From: a virus
Strand: one strand, 5' to 3'
IMG/VR virus record: IMGVR_UViG_3300037606_000271
Coordinates: 1-53,304 of that record
DNA length: 53,304 bases
The stretch's first letter is position 1. Each line of letters begins with the position of its first letter. The notes below the pieces were generated by a model. The model did not search any database, was not told the DNA's origin, and saw nothing but the letters and a program-made list of their open reading frames with translations. The position numbers and the translations under genes are program-made. Positions 31,201 to 41,168 of the stretch are shown piece by piece.

Positions 31201-32047
31201 TTAACAAAGAATCTACTTGGTGACTAAGATCAAAATCTTTAAACTCAGAAGACTTAATTTCATATTGTACATTGCCTTTAAAATCATCACTCAACTTTAA
31301 CTCTTTGTTTTTAATTTTATCTTTTAAATCATTAGCAAAATCTTCTATTAACTTGTTGTCAAAAAATTTCAGGGCTTTTCTAATTAATGTTCTTATAGTT
31401 CTTAATATTCTGGAAGATGTAGATTCCATATCATTATCTAATAACACATCTCTAATTAATTTATCAACAACTTCTTTTCTAGCTAACTGATCTGTGTACC
31501 CTGGAACCTTAATATATTTATTATATATTTCATTAAATTCAGGATGTTGATCTACAATAGATAATATTCTTTTGAATGTAGGATCTTCTAACATAGTAGA
31601 CGTCATCATGTGAGACATTTCTTCTAATTGAGTAGCTTTATCTCCATTATTCCAAGCTATAATTTTATTAATAGGATCTGCTACACCTTGTACATCTAAA
31701 GCATAACCATTTTGCTGTTCAAATTGTTTTGAGTAAGTTGATACAGCTCCCCTTTTAACACCCATACTACTAAGTACAGACCATAAATTATCTATTACTA
31801 AATTAGAATTATCTAATACGTTTATTTTATAATCAGGTTCGCCATTCATGTCTTTAGGTAAATCCTCATTAGAAGATAATTTGCTCCATAGTTTGATAGA
31901 TTTTTCTTCAAATGTACCTGTAATTTTACTACTAAATTCTTTATTGTTATCTATAGTAAATTTAGACTTTTCAAAAAGTAAAGATGGTGCCCCGTTGGGG
32001 GCACTCACCTCTAATTTACCATTATTGTATTTTATTTGACAGCTCAT
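28244..32047 (-). CDS. Large virion protein with degenerate zincin-like motif (1267 aa)
   Basis: Last gene of the virion block, starting in a TAATG overlap with the 3035-aa RNA polymerase gene. The N-terminal 150 residues end in a zincin-like segment: a DPINKIIAWNNG strand followed by QLEEMSHMMTSTM. Here E142-E143-M-S-H146 stands where HExxH is expected, so the first zinc ligand is Glu. The middle is long, charged and probably coiled-coil (about 250-600). The C-terminal quarter has hydrophobic and glycine-rich segments (LGLGYNIYSPPANVL; TIYLLLTNIVDEDDED). In crAss-like phages, genes next to the virion polymerase encode co-packaged and ejected proteins, and this is probably one; a direct role in transcription is not shown by motifs. 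Confidence 0.65.
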   Translation of the reverse strand: MSCQIKYNNGKLEVSAPNGAPSLLFEKSKFTIDNNKEFSSKITGTFEEKSIKLWSKLSSNEDLPKDMNGEPDYKINVLDNSNLVIDNLWSVLSSMGVKRGAVSTYSKQFEQQNGYALDVQGVADPINKIIAWNNGDKATQLEEMSHMMTSTMLEDPTFKRILSIVDQHPEFNEIYNKYIKVPGYTDQLARKEVVDKLIRDVLLDNDMESTSSRILRTIRTLIRKALKFFDNKLIEDFANDLKDKIKNKELKLSDDFKGNVQYEIKSSEFKDFDLSHQVDSLLKELNEAKKNQTNKTIKKEITKKIEQLELPQSAGNYKTATVNALNSTSLALDDALDILNTLDKSENKTEEIVDALRRAKEKVAQFNLFIEDINSEKSVRRMPDRVKTEVSDIVSKKARYEGLIRNKEIELSERLMSPFTKLMTHFKEGEYKKLLEEVKNISGIQAWIQSLANLNDDVLKLFDLYYKRSRQIVINKSKDEAEELLRLRSKIEDFNDLDFIQKDAEGNISRYFVNPENINFAEYEITRKKAMREIRVSLRLSENYDERKKQLGEDPELSKMYRENKDNWFKNNQERLPNLDQVIKNQIEQSVRDIFSVSKSDLVEVLYKFISSKGYVIDNYSTREFLKTYDKKLSLGEQEKIDTVIYGVGSYILDNSFKNNGDLIFTKDLATPRKDLYEDLSYDKLPDSKKSYLDQVLKIKAKSSKLPLNPAHLYKLPQLTKSLAQLLKEGNVKGLQQNFMDKFRFNDEEIVYDSNTRTLPVYFINEIENINDMSTDIHMLTNSFGYMANHYIEMRNIESSILMMEGVINKRRILDSPGLIGGNQAERITDYIDANIYGKFKKNEGKTGKILDFLGAYTSLLGLGYNIYSPPANVLQAYSSIAQEKAAKIYDKESFAKADSFYTTHLMESLRAFDNPSVDSTLTGLGRLFNVRDEFMQQVIKESPNESVAIKRILSSPYALNNIGEHFGAYKMALTIIANKKVLYKGEKVSLLDHIDHKDFSSSISEDVTELDGSPVDVDAISLKIHSVNQRLFGIYNKVDQSRMQHFALGRMLKTFRKFIISPGNRRYGKLEYNYQEGLDDDGNTIKQEGMYRSMLRIYQDAKQLAREDKEMLLSGAFKEKWAKMDDVQRQNYLRIRRELATVLGAFTIYLLLTNIVDEDDEDLANQLLAFTAYQANRHITEMSFFFNPVQTLEILRSPAAAVSAIEKFITFPVVLDPIQFFTEGNPFRKYQDGSYYIGKKTIDIIPIVKGIRNATNIMELYNLSSR

Positions 32048-35000
32048 TAATTACATTTTTTATTATTAGGATTCTCTTTATTAACATCTTCTACTTTGAC
32101 ATCAGTAGTTTTAGCTTTCTTTTTTACTTTTAGTTTAACTCGTGTAATTATTTCTTTTTCTAAATTGAATAATTTAAAATGCTTTCCTTGAACCATGTCA
32201 GTTTTACTAGCTTCAAACCTGAAAGCTATTTCACTAAATTTAATATCATAATTAATGTCACCATTGTTCATTTTTCTCTTTACGTAAATATCTCCATTGT
32301 TAGAATCATAATAATAATCTACATAACCATCAGGACCTTCTTTAGGTAGTCTAGCTATATAACTAGCATTTGCATTATTAGCTAAATGTTGCATTAAAAA
32401 AGTACTTATCATTAATTGATTATCGTAAGAAGATTCTCCATGTTCTTCAGACAAACTTAATTTAATACTGTTACTTTCATCTGAATAATAACCTAAATCA
32501 GCAAAAGCTTGCTGAGGGATTAACTTAGTATATCCAAATGGAGAGTAACCTAATCCATCTAAGTACAAAGCGTACCTAGCTAAATCTTGTACTAATTTAG
32601 GATCTTCTAAATATAAATAACTCATCATATCTTCTTTCATGTGTTCTTCTTCCGCAATCTCATTATTGTTAGACTTATAAAACATAAATTCTTGTGTACC
32701 TTCTTTATCTTTTTGAATAATAAAATCATTTAATAATTCACTATACTCAGGATGTTTAGAAAATCTTTCAATAATACCTTCTGTAATGCTTGTTTCATCA
32801 CCTGTTCCACTTACAAAAGCATTAAAAAACGCTTTATCTTCATTATTAAGAGTAGCTACAAAAGTTTTAAAGTCGTGAAGTATAATTTCTATTTCTCTTC
32901 CAGTAAGTTGATTGCCAGTAACCTTAGATTTAGCATTAGATATATGGTATATCATATTAAAGTAAACTCCTCTATTGTATGCAGGTATGCCTAAATTTTC
33001 CATGACTACCATCATGACGTCTTTTATTTTATTACCATCTTTAACTACTGATTTAGTAGAACGACTAAGGTGATCTTTAATAACTTCTCTAGCTGTATTA
33101 GCTTTTGTATTGTCATCAAGATCAATTAATAACTTAGTTAAATAATAATAAGGTTTAGTATCATCTAATAATAATTCTACAGCTCCTTCAAAAGCGTTTG
33201 GATCATTAATAGCGTCAATAATTTTAAGAATCATGGATATAGATTCTCCGTCAGAAGAACCAATACCATCTTCTGTGGATTTAGTAGCAACAGTTAATTT
33301 TCGCATATATTCACCATATTCTATATATCTACTAAAAGTAGTCATTACATCAAAAGCTTCTTTTTTATTATTCATAATCCATTCTTTAGGATCAGATATA
33401 CCATCTTGAGAAGATTTTAATAAATCACCCTTTTCAAAGTTAACTACAGATTTAACTGCTATTCTCTTTTTTTCTTTATCTGTAGCATCTCTTGGATCTC
33501 CATTATCATCTGTCATAATAAGATCCATCATGTCACCAAAAGCTTTGTCATTAGACATTCTTGTACCTCCATCAAATTTAAATCTTTTTGAATAGTAACG
33601 TAATGCTGGGTGGTTAATAAAATACATTGCAGTATTAAAATCTACACCAGCTGACAACATCGCAATTAATACATTAACAGTAGAAAAGTTAAGATTTAAT
33701 TTACCTGCGTGAGGATTTTTGGTGTTGTCTACAATAGCAGCTAACCAAAGAGATATATTTTGAGATCTAAATCTATAATTAAGCTCATCTAATATAATAC
33801 CTCGATTTGTAAAATCATTATATAAACCACTTTTATTTTCTTTTCTACCTTCCATCAAATTAAACTTAAAACCTACTTCATACGTTTCTGGTGTACCATC
33901 TTCTTTTAAAATAGCATTACCTTCTTCATCTTTAGATGGTTGAGAAGCAATTTTAAGTGTTTTGGCTTGTTGAAAAATACTAATAGTACTGTTAGCATTA
34001 GCTAATGGACCTACTAAAGATGTACCATCAAGAGCATTACTTCTTGATTCAACACTTCTTGAAGGCATACCCATCGTACCAATATTATCGTCAATGCCTA
34101 ATTTAATTTCTAAATCATTAAATATTCTATCAAAAATAGAAGATGGATTTAGTGTTTCAAATGCAGCATCAGAAGATGACATTAAAGCCCTGTAAGCATC
34201 AATTAACTGATTCTGTCTACCTACTTTACTATCTCCTCTAGGAACATGAAACGGCTCATCTTTGAGAACTTCTGTATAAGCTGTCATAATATTTTGAGTA
34301 GCAAGCTGTTCTCTTTTAGTTAAATCTTTAGATGCATCTTCTTGATATGTAGTGTTTAATTCGTAAATATATTTTAATAAAGGGTAATATCCCTTATTAG
34401 AATTTTTAGGTGCTAACATATCTAATTGAAACACATACATAGGGTTATCTCGAATCAATTCTTCTAATGTCATAAATCCTCTAACATCCCCAGCTTTCTT
34501 AGCGTTTTCTTTTATTTTATCAATAACTTTATCCATCATTTTAGGATCATCGTAGCCACGAGAAACAAATGAATAAAAGAAACCATACATTTTATCAATG
34601 TCAAAATCTAGTCCAGCTATGTCTGTAATCTCAGTAGGTAAGTAAACGGCAGAACCTATAGACGTAGGGATAAATCCTATAATCTTAATTGGTGCTGTAG
34701 AATACTTAGCTTCGTTTGGCGTTCTCCATATTAAACCTTTAAATACATCTTCTAGTTCTGGATTCTTTTTTATTAAATCTTCAATAGCTTTTCTATCAAG
34801 AGGTACATTAGGTTTAACATACTTGTATAATCTAGAATCATGAATAGGCATTAAAGCTTCTATGTAATCTATATTTTCTAATTTATTACCTTTACTATCT
34901 TCTTTAAACACAATCTTAGGTCTGGTATCTTCTGTAAATCCAGCAGATGATGCATTAACTAAACCTACACCTTGAAGTTTTTTAGGATTAGTAACTTGCT

Positions 35001-38000
35001 TACTGTAAATTGAATTAATAATTTGCTTAATCTTATGTGAATAAGCTGGAAAATCAAGAGGTGCTAAAGTTCTTAATTCATTATTTTCATCAGTAATAAT
35101 TTGAAGAGCTTCTAAGTAATTATTAGATAATCCTCTTTTAGAAACTTCTGCTTTTATTGTAGCTATAATACCTTTAAAATCTTTTACTTGATTAGTAACT
35201 TCAGCATAAGCTTCAATAATTTCTTGAATTTCTAATCTATTAATTTTTTCTAATAATTTAGCTCCAGTTAAAGTTTGAGAGCCTTGTATTTTAAGATTAC
35301 CTTTTTTATCTAATGAAGTGTATTTGGCTATTGTGTAAGATGCTTCAGGGTTTACATTAGCTGCCATATTCTTTCCTGCTTGTCTTGACAAAGACTTTTT
35401 ATTATCAAGAAAACCAGAAGGTACGTCATTTTGCTTACCGTAATCTTCATTTTTTACTGTTAATGCTGAAGGATTATATCTAGCAAATTGAGTTGGTTTT
35501 TTATCTTCATAAGTAAACTCTTTATTTAAGCCTTTAACAGAATCCCTCATACTTACAGAGATACCTTTTAACATAGTCAGTCTAGTTAAAGGATTAATAG
35601 CTCCATCAACTACTTCTTTAGCGTCATAGGATAGCCCTACAGGGATAATTCCAAGTTTGGTAGGTCTAATACCATATTGGTTAAATAATAGCATAGAATA
35701 GATGTTAAGCTGGTTCTCGTGCTTTTTTCTATTACTTAATTCTCCTTGTTTATAAGCAGTATCATATTTAAGCTTTTTAGTACCTGAATGAACAGCTACA
35801 AACCTTCCATCTACAATCTCATTATCATTGTTAACTTTCATTGATTTAAGATCATAAATACTAAAATTACCTTCTTTATCGTAGGTCAATAAATCAACTG
35901 TACCAGCAATACCCATTTTATCATTATGTAATAAAATTCCATTAGCTACTACTGTTTCTCCATTAGCTTCTAACTTAGCTTTTAATTCTTTTAAAGATTC
36001 TAAAAAAGATTTTACTAAAGATCTATTTGCTAAATTATAACTATTTAAATCTTTTAAATCATCACTAAAAAAATCTCTTACTAAGTTGTCTAAAGAAGTA
36101 CCTAATTTAGACGAAGACCTGAGATTAGTTTTAGTTCTGGCTAAAGACTCTAAATAACTATTTACTTTATCCACATTTTTAATTTTATAATTAGAAATAC
36201 TTTTAAAGCTGTTGTTGAAATAATCATCTAATAACCTAGTTAATTCATTAATATCTTCATTAGAAGATTTATAATCATTAGCTGCTTTTTGCGCAGGAGA
36301 CAATTGAAAACTGGAAGTTGCTCTACCATATAATTTACCTTTAGATTCAACATCATATGTATTGTTGTTTCCTGGGTCAGGTGTAGCTTCAGAAACGTCT
36401 TGAATTATATTAATTACAGAAGAAGGATTGTTAAACTTTCTACTAATAGTATTCAAATCTTTAGCTTGTAAAAACGAATCTGTGAGTACTTGTAAAACTT
36501 CTTTATCTGATAATAATTCAAAAATAAAATTAACAAATTTATTCCACCAATTAAGAGCTTCTCCTTTTTGAACTACTACTTGTTCTCCAATAGCTTGTAC
36601 AAGAGCTTCTTCACTACCCCAACGTTTAAGTCCTTCTTGTACAATAGGAGTATTTCTGAACATTGCAATGTAGTGATGAGCATACTCATGTGGTAAAGTA
36701 TCTTGTTTTTGATTTACAGCGTCAATTAATACTTTTTTAGCATCAATTATAGCTTGACCTACAATTTTACCACTTTCATTTTGATTAAAAACATTTTGCT
36801 GATCAGATTCAGGCTTTTGATTAGATTTTTGAATATCCTCAAAATTAAAATGTCGTAAACCTACGTTTTGAGAAAACTTATCATTATTAGTATTAAATGG
36901 GATGTAATTAGCAAAATCTCTAAGATCTTTTGCTCTACCCATTTTTAATTTAGCTTTAAAAATACTAATCCAATCTTGAAAACCATCATTATTTATAACA
37001 CCTAGTCGATTGTCTTTAGTTAAAAATAAATCAATGTCATAACCCCCTTCAATGCTACCAGTCCAAGTGAATGTTTCATTTTTAGTTCCTCCAAAACTTC
37101 GTACTTTTTTTAAGCTAGGATATTTCTTTTTAATCGCTTTAAACCATTCTGAATTATAAATTAAATTATCACTTATTCCTGTATATTTTTTATATATACC
37201 TGAAACAATCTGATCTCTCAAGTCTGGTACATAAGAAAACTCTTTTTCAGCAGCGCTTATTTCAGCATTTCTATTCTGCTGAATCAACGATAAATCAGCT
37301 TGTATTAAACTATAAGGGACAGTAAAATCTAAATCATGTAAAGTTTCTTTTTCTGATCTGTATATAGTACCTTGTTTACGCAAAGACAAACTACCTGTCA
37401 ATAAAATACCTAATTCTTGAAAATCCTTAACTATAGAATCAGCTTTAGGGTCTTCATTAATAGTTTGTTGATATTCTGTAAGTTGCTGATCACTGCTTAA
37501 AACTGTACCAAATTTCTTAAACTCACTATTAATTACATCTGAAGCAATATCATCTAATAAATCATTTACCTCAGTACTGTTTAATTTATTAGAACCTAGC
37601 AATTCTTTTATAAATCTTTTTAACCTATTAAGCTGATATTTAATTTGCTTTTCTAATTTAGAATTACCTTGTATAGACCAATATTCTGCCGATCTTCCTA
37701 ACTCTACTTTAGAAGGATTCTCAAAGTTATTTTCAATAGCAGCAGATATATAATCTACAACTATTAATTCTTTAATTTTATAATCATTTAAATCTGGACT
37801 TCTTTTCTTATACCTATCATATGCTTTAGCATATCCTTGTATGTTTTCAATTGAACTAACAAGATCAGTTCTTATTTTATTCTTTTTCCCTAGCATAGAA
37901 TACGCTACATAAGCTACTTCTTTAGTTAGTAATCTTAAAGGGTCGCTACTAGATTTTAATAATATAGTTTTATAAATTAAATCAGTAGTAGCTAATGCGT

Positions 38001-41000
38001 TAAATCCTGTTAAAGTTCTTAACTCATCAACTGTTTTAACATTAAAATTTAATTTTGTTAAAAAATCATTAAGCTTATCAAGTCTATTAATTACTTGATT
38101 AAATACGTCAGCATCATAAGAAGCTAAAATCTCGTCAACATATTCCAGGTTAATGTCAGGAAAAAGTTCTTTAAGTTTATTTCTTAATTTATTATCTAAA
38201 TCATAATCAAATTTAGAGCTATTAAATTTTAAACTAGTAGTAACAATATTTTGATCTAAATCTAATATACCACCTTGCTCAGCTTTAAGAGCTTCATTAG
38301 AAGAAAAAGTATCTATATACTTTCTATCATGATTATAAGATCTTTCTTTTTCAAAATTAGGAATAGTTTTTACAGAGTTTTCAGTAAACTCATACCCCAT
38401 TCTTTCTAAAAATAATCTGTATAAAGGATTGTAATAAGTATTAGGTTCTCCGTTTTTAAGAAATCTCATTCCATGCATTGGGTGCATTACCAACTCAGAG
38501 TCTTTTTTTTGAAAAGGCTTAACTTGAGTACCTTCTATCATAGAAAAATGAAATCCTTTTAAAGGATTAAAAAAAGATTCTTTTTGATTAGGAGTTAACA
38601 TTTGAAAATTAAACTCACCCTGTAACATTTTTAAATAAACAAATTCTTTAGTGTCATTCCATTCACCAAGACCTATTAAAATCTGTTTATACCTAAATGG
38701 ATCAATGTAAGATTGACCATCTGTTAAAGAAGAAGATTTAAAGATTTCTGTAATACCATCATACCTACCATCAATGCCAGCATAATGTTCTTCTAACTTT
38801 CTAATATGTTCTTGAAACCCTTCAGTAATCCCTTCAATGTCTTTAAAGCCTTGAATTACATAATTCTCTGATACAGTAGTTACATCACCAGAATAAGGAG
38901 AAGTATAATATGCTCCTACAAACAAAGGGGTTGTTGGTGACCATATTTGTTTAGTACGTTTATCGTAATTAGCTAATGTAGCTAATACATCTTTAGCTTG
39001 AATTTCTCTCTCTGATAAATTAGAAGTATCTCCTTTAAAAGCTTTTTCATAAAAGTTTGGGTGACCATTAAATGTAATAGCAGCAGATGGATATAGCACA
39101 GCATAGTTGTAAACAAAATCTCTAATTTCTTTTCTACCATAATTTTTTAGTGCTTCTCCTTCTTCTGTAGGTACAACAGTCCGCTTTAATACACCAGTCT
39201 TTTTTCTAAGATATTCATGAACTTTAAACACTCCTTCATCAATAAGGTATTGCTCATAATCCTTAGCTCTTTTAACCATTATATCTTTAATGAGCACTTT
39301 TAAATTAGTGTCACTCAAGTTTTCACCTATGTAAGCTTGTAGTTCAGGAAATATATGCAAATTAGAACCTAAAGATCCGTTATTTATTACACTTAATTCG
39401 TTTTTAGCAAGTTTTAACAAATCATCAATTATAGATTCATTTGGTGTGTACAATAAGGTACCATCTTCTAATCTATCTGTTTGACCATTCTTAATAAACT
39501 TTCTGTTGTATCTGATAGCTGTCATAGAGCCACTATCAGAGTGAATAGGTAATTCTATAGCTCTACGCTCATTAAACATAATTAGCTGGTTTATAACTAA
39601 TTGCTGCTTGTTCATATCAGAATAAGCAATTAGTTTTCTTTTTCCAGGAAGTCTAATACCATTAACTACTAGATAAGCAGCTTGCTTATTTGCTATAGCT
39701 TCTATTGTTTTGTTTTCATCATATAAAGGATCTTCTTTGTATATGTTTTCACCATTTTGTATTCTACTAATTTGTCTAGTAGTAAAATTAGAATTGTTAA
39801 ATTGATATACTTTTTCTCCTTTAGAATTTAAATGTGAGTTGTTCATTATACTTAATGAATTTTCACTTAACATTTGAGTGTAAAGTAAAAACGCAGAAGA
39901 AGGTTTACCATTAACTCCTAATAAATCACCATTAAAATTACCATCTTCGTCTTTTGATTTCAAAGTATTGTAAAGACCAAATACTTTTTCTTTAAAATCT
40001 TCTGTTGAAGGGTCACTACCTAAAGTGTAAGTAAACAATCCAAACTCTTCTAACGCTTCAGCTAATGCTTCACCATCTTTATCAAAAGCTTTATCTAACT
40101 TACCAATTAAAGAGTTTCTTTGTGCTCCATCGTATGTGCCATTAGCTATTAGTTTACCTTCTCTAGCTGTTCTTAACACATCAGAATAAATAGATTTATT
40201 ATTATTTTCATAATTAGATGGATTCATTTCACGAATCATCTCTCCATTTTTATTTGTAATTACTGTGTCAAAATAATCATATTTATAATTACTTGCAATT
40301 TTAGCCCATATAAGAGTTTGAAACTTTTGAGCTTCATTACTAGTCATATCTTCTGGAAACAATTCTGCAATTAAAGGATCTTTAGTTCTTAACTCATTTA
40401 TTTTTCTCATCATATTTCTAGATGTTCCACTATTACCTAATAGTTGAATCAGTCTTTTATACGCATAAGAAAATGTATGTACTTCTGGTAACCCCAGAAA
40501 ACCTTTAGCATCCACTAAGTTCCCTTTACTATCAAACTTTTTACGTTTAATGTTGTTTAAAGCAGATTTAAGTTCTTCAGATAAAGATTCGTATTGAGAA
40601 ATAGTGTTAATATCTTTCTGCCATTTTTCTACAGTAGTTTCTGAAGTCTGATCTGTAGTTAGTTCTAAATTAACGTAATACCCTCTTTGCTTAAAATCTT
40701 TAAGTATTTCAATAACTAAAGAATTTTGAAACACATCATTGTTTTCAAAAGATGCTGTGTAACGCAAAGCTTTAATAACATGAGCTAATGTTTGTTGACT
40801 ATCTGGCTCAGAAAGTTTTTGTATTTCTGTACCAAGCATACCAATTACAGTATTAGGATTTTCTTTACTTGGTATAGCAGTTAACGCATTCTTTGTTATA
40901 TCCGGGTTAAAAAACATTTCAGCAAACAACTCTTTCTTTTTTGTAGAACTAGTTAAACCCCGTTTAGAAACTTCTTGTTCAAATAACTGAGTAGCAAATT

Positions 41001-41154
41001 GCACTAAAGTTACTTTCATTTTATGAATTTGATTAGGACGTAACTTGGCGTTATTAGTTAACACATCCATTGTTAACTGTTTAATCTTTCTTCTAAGTTC
41101 TACTCTGTTAATAGCTTTAATTATTCCGTTTTTTGTTTTTACAAAACAGTACAT
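32047..41154 (-). CDS. Giant virion RNA polymerase fused to nucleotidyltransferase, zincin and PD-(D/E)XK nuclease domains (3035 aa)
   Basis: D2183-F-D-I-D2187 in GLDFDIDKMYG matches the DFDxD magnesium site of the crAss-like virion RNA polymerase family, which transcribes early genes after ejection. Preceding it are other domains. A nucleotidyltransferase-like site has G1254-S1255 and D1274-L-D1276 (LHDLDFTVP), with a possible third acid in D1373-I-D1375 (YDIDLFL). A zincin HExxH lies at H1489-H1493 (LPHEYAHHY). A PD-(D/E)XK nuclease core has D1754 (GTVDLLTYD) and D1768-x-K1770 (IYDLKSMK), followed by a Q-x2-Y helix (ENQLNIYSMLLF). The first 1200 residues have no motif I can name. The gene follows the 2150-aa gene by 14 nt and shares a base with the 1267-aa gene start. 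The polymerase call is firm; the extra domains are moderate. Confidence 0.85.
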   Translation of the reverse strand: MYCFVKTKNGIIKAINRVELRRKIKQLTMDVLTNNAKLRPNQIHKMKVTLVQFATQLFEQEVSKRGLTSSTKKKELFAEMFFNPDITKNALTAIPSKENPNTVIGMLGTEIQKLSEPDSQQTLAHVIKALRYTASFENNDVFQNSLVIEILKDFKQRGYYVNLELTTDQTSETTVEKWQKDINTISQYESLSEELKSALNNIKRKKFDSKGNLVDAKGFLGLPEVHTFSYAYKRLIQLLGNSGTSRNMMRKINELRTKDPLIAELFPEDMTSNEAQKFQTLIWAKIASNYKYDYFDTVITNKNGEMIREMNPSNYENNNKSIYSDVLRTAREGKLIANGTYDGAQRNSLIGKLDKAFDKDGEALAEALEEFGLFTYTLGSDPSTEDFKEKVFGLYNTLKSKDEDGNFNGDLLGVNGKPSSAFLLYTQMLSENSLSIMNNSHLNSKGEKVYQFNNSNFTTRQISRIQNGENIYKEDPLYDENKTIEAIANKQAAYLVVNGIRLPGKRKLIAYSDMNKQQLVINQLIMFNERRAIELPIHSDSGSMTAIRYNRKFIKNGQTDRLEDGTLLYTPNESIIDDLLKLAKNELSVINNGSLGSNLHIFPELQAYIGENLSDTNLKVLIKDIMVKRAKDYEQYLIDEGVFKVHEYLRKKTGVLKRTVVPTEEGEALKNYGRKEIRDFVYNYAVLYPSAAITFNGHPNFYEKAFKGDTSNLSEREIQAKDVLATLANYDKRTKQIWSPTTPLFVGAYYTSPYSGDVTTVSENYVIQGFKDIEGITEGFQEHIRKLEEHYAGIDGRYDGITEIFKSSSLTDGQSYIDPFRYKQILIGLGEWNDTKEFVYLKMLQGEFNFQMLTPNQKESFFNPLKGFHFSMIEGTQVKPFQKKDSELVMHPMHGMRFLKNGEPNTYYNPLYRLFLERMGYEFTENSVKTIPNFEKERSYNHDRKYIDTFSSNEALKAEQGGILDLDQNIVTTSLKFNSSKFDYDLDNKLRNKLKELFPDINLEYVDEILASYDADVFNQVINRLDKLNDFLTKLNFNVKTVDELRTLTGFNALATTDLIYKTILLKSSSDPLRLLTKEVAYVAYSMLGKKNKIRTDLVSSIENIQGYAKAYDRYKKRSPDLNDYKIKELIVVDYISAAIENNFENPSKVELGRSAEYWSIQGNSKLEKQIKYQLNRLKRFIKELLGSNKLNSTEVNDLLDDIASDVINSEFKKFGTVLSSDQQLTEYQQTINEDPKADSIVKDFQELGILLTGSLSLRKQGTIYRSEKETLHDLDFTVPYSLIQADLSLIQQNRNAEISAAEKEFSYVPDLRDQIVSGIYKKYTGISDNLIYNSEWFKAIKKKYPSLKKVRSFGGTKNETFTWTGSIEGGYDIDLFLTKDNRLGVINNDGFQDWISIFKAKLKMGRAKDLRDFANYIPFNTNNDKFSQNVGLRHFNFEDIQKSNQKPESDQQNVFNQNESGKIVGQAIIDAKKVLIDAVNQKQDTLPHEYAHHYIAMFRNTPIVQEGLKRWGSEEALVQAIGEQVVVQKGEALNWWNKFVNFIFELLSDKEVLQVLTDSFLQAKDLNTISRKFNNPSSVINIIQDVSEATPDPGNNNTYDVESKGKLYGRATSSFQLSPAQKAANDYKSSNEDINELTRLLDDYFNNSFKSISNYKIKNVDKVNSYLESLARTKTNLRSSSKLGTSLDNLVRDFFSDDLKDLNSYNLANRSLVKSFLESLKELKAKLEANGETVVANGILLHNDKMGIAGTVDLLTYDKEGNFSIYDLKSMKVNNDNEIVDGRFVAVHSGTKKLKYDTAYKQGELSNRKKHENQLNIYSMLLFNQYGIRPTKLGIIPVGLSYDAKEVVDGAINPLTRLTMLKGISVSMRDSVKGLNKEFTYEDKKPTQFARYNPSALTVKNEDYGKQNDVPSGFLDNKKSLSRQAGKNMAANVNPEASYTIAKYTSLDKKGNLKIQGSQTLTGAKLLEKINRLEIQEIIEAYAEVTNQVKDFKGIIATIKAEVSKRGLSNNYLEALQIITDENNELRTLAPLDFPAYSHKIKQIINSIYSKQVTNPKKLQGVGLVNASSAGFTEDTRPKIVFKEDSKGNKLENIDYIEALMPIHDSRLYKYVKPNVPLDRKAIEDLIKKNPELEDVFKGLIWRTPNEAKYSTAPIKIIGFIPTSIGSAVYLPTEITDIAGLDFDIDKMYGFFYSFVSRGYDDPKMMDKVIDKIKENAKKAGDVRGFMTLEELIRDNPMYVFQLDMLAPKNSNKGYYPLLKYIYELNTTYQEDASKDLTKREQLATQNIMTAYTEVLKDEPFHVPRGDSKVGRQNQLIDAYRALMSSSDAAFETLNPSSIFDRIFNDLEIKLGIDDNIGTMGMPSRSVESRSNALDGTSLVGPLANANSTISIFQQAKTLKIASQPSKDEEGNAILKEDGTPETYEVGFKFNLMEGRKENKSGLYNDFTNRGIILDELNYRFRSQNISLWLAAIVDNTKNPHAGKLNLNFSTVNVLIAMLSAGVDFNTAMYFINHPALRYYSKRFKFDGGTRMSNDKAFGDMMDLIMTDDNGDPRDATDKEKKRIAVKSVVNFEKGDLLKSSQDGISDPKEWIMNNKKEAFDVMTTFSRYIEYGEYMRKLTVATKSTEDGIGSSDGESISMILKIIDAINDPNAFEGAVELLLDDTKPYYYLTKLLIDLDDNTKANTAREVIKDHLSRSTKSVVKDGNKIKDVMMVVMENLGIPAYNRGVYFNMIYHISNAKSKVTGNQLTGREIEIILHDFKTFVATLNNEDKAFFNAFVSGTGDETSITEGIIERFSKHPEYSELLNDFIIQKDKEGTQEFMFYKSNNNEIAEEEHMKEDMMSYLYLEDPKLVQDLARYALYLDGLGYSPFGYTKLIPQQAFADLGYYSDESNSIKLSLSEEHGESSYDNQLMISTFLMQHLANNANASYIARLPKEGPDGYVDYYYDSNNGDIYVKRKMNNGDINYDIKFSEIAFRFEASKTDMVQGKHFKLFNLEKEIITRVKLKVKKKAKTTDVKVEDVNKENPNNKKCN

Positions 41155-41168
41155 ATTATATTATTTAT

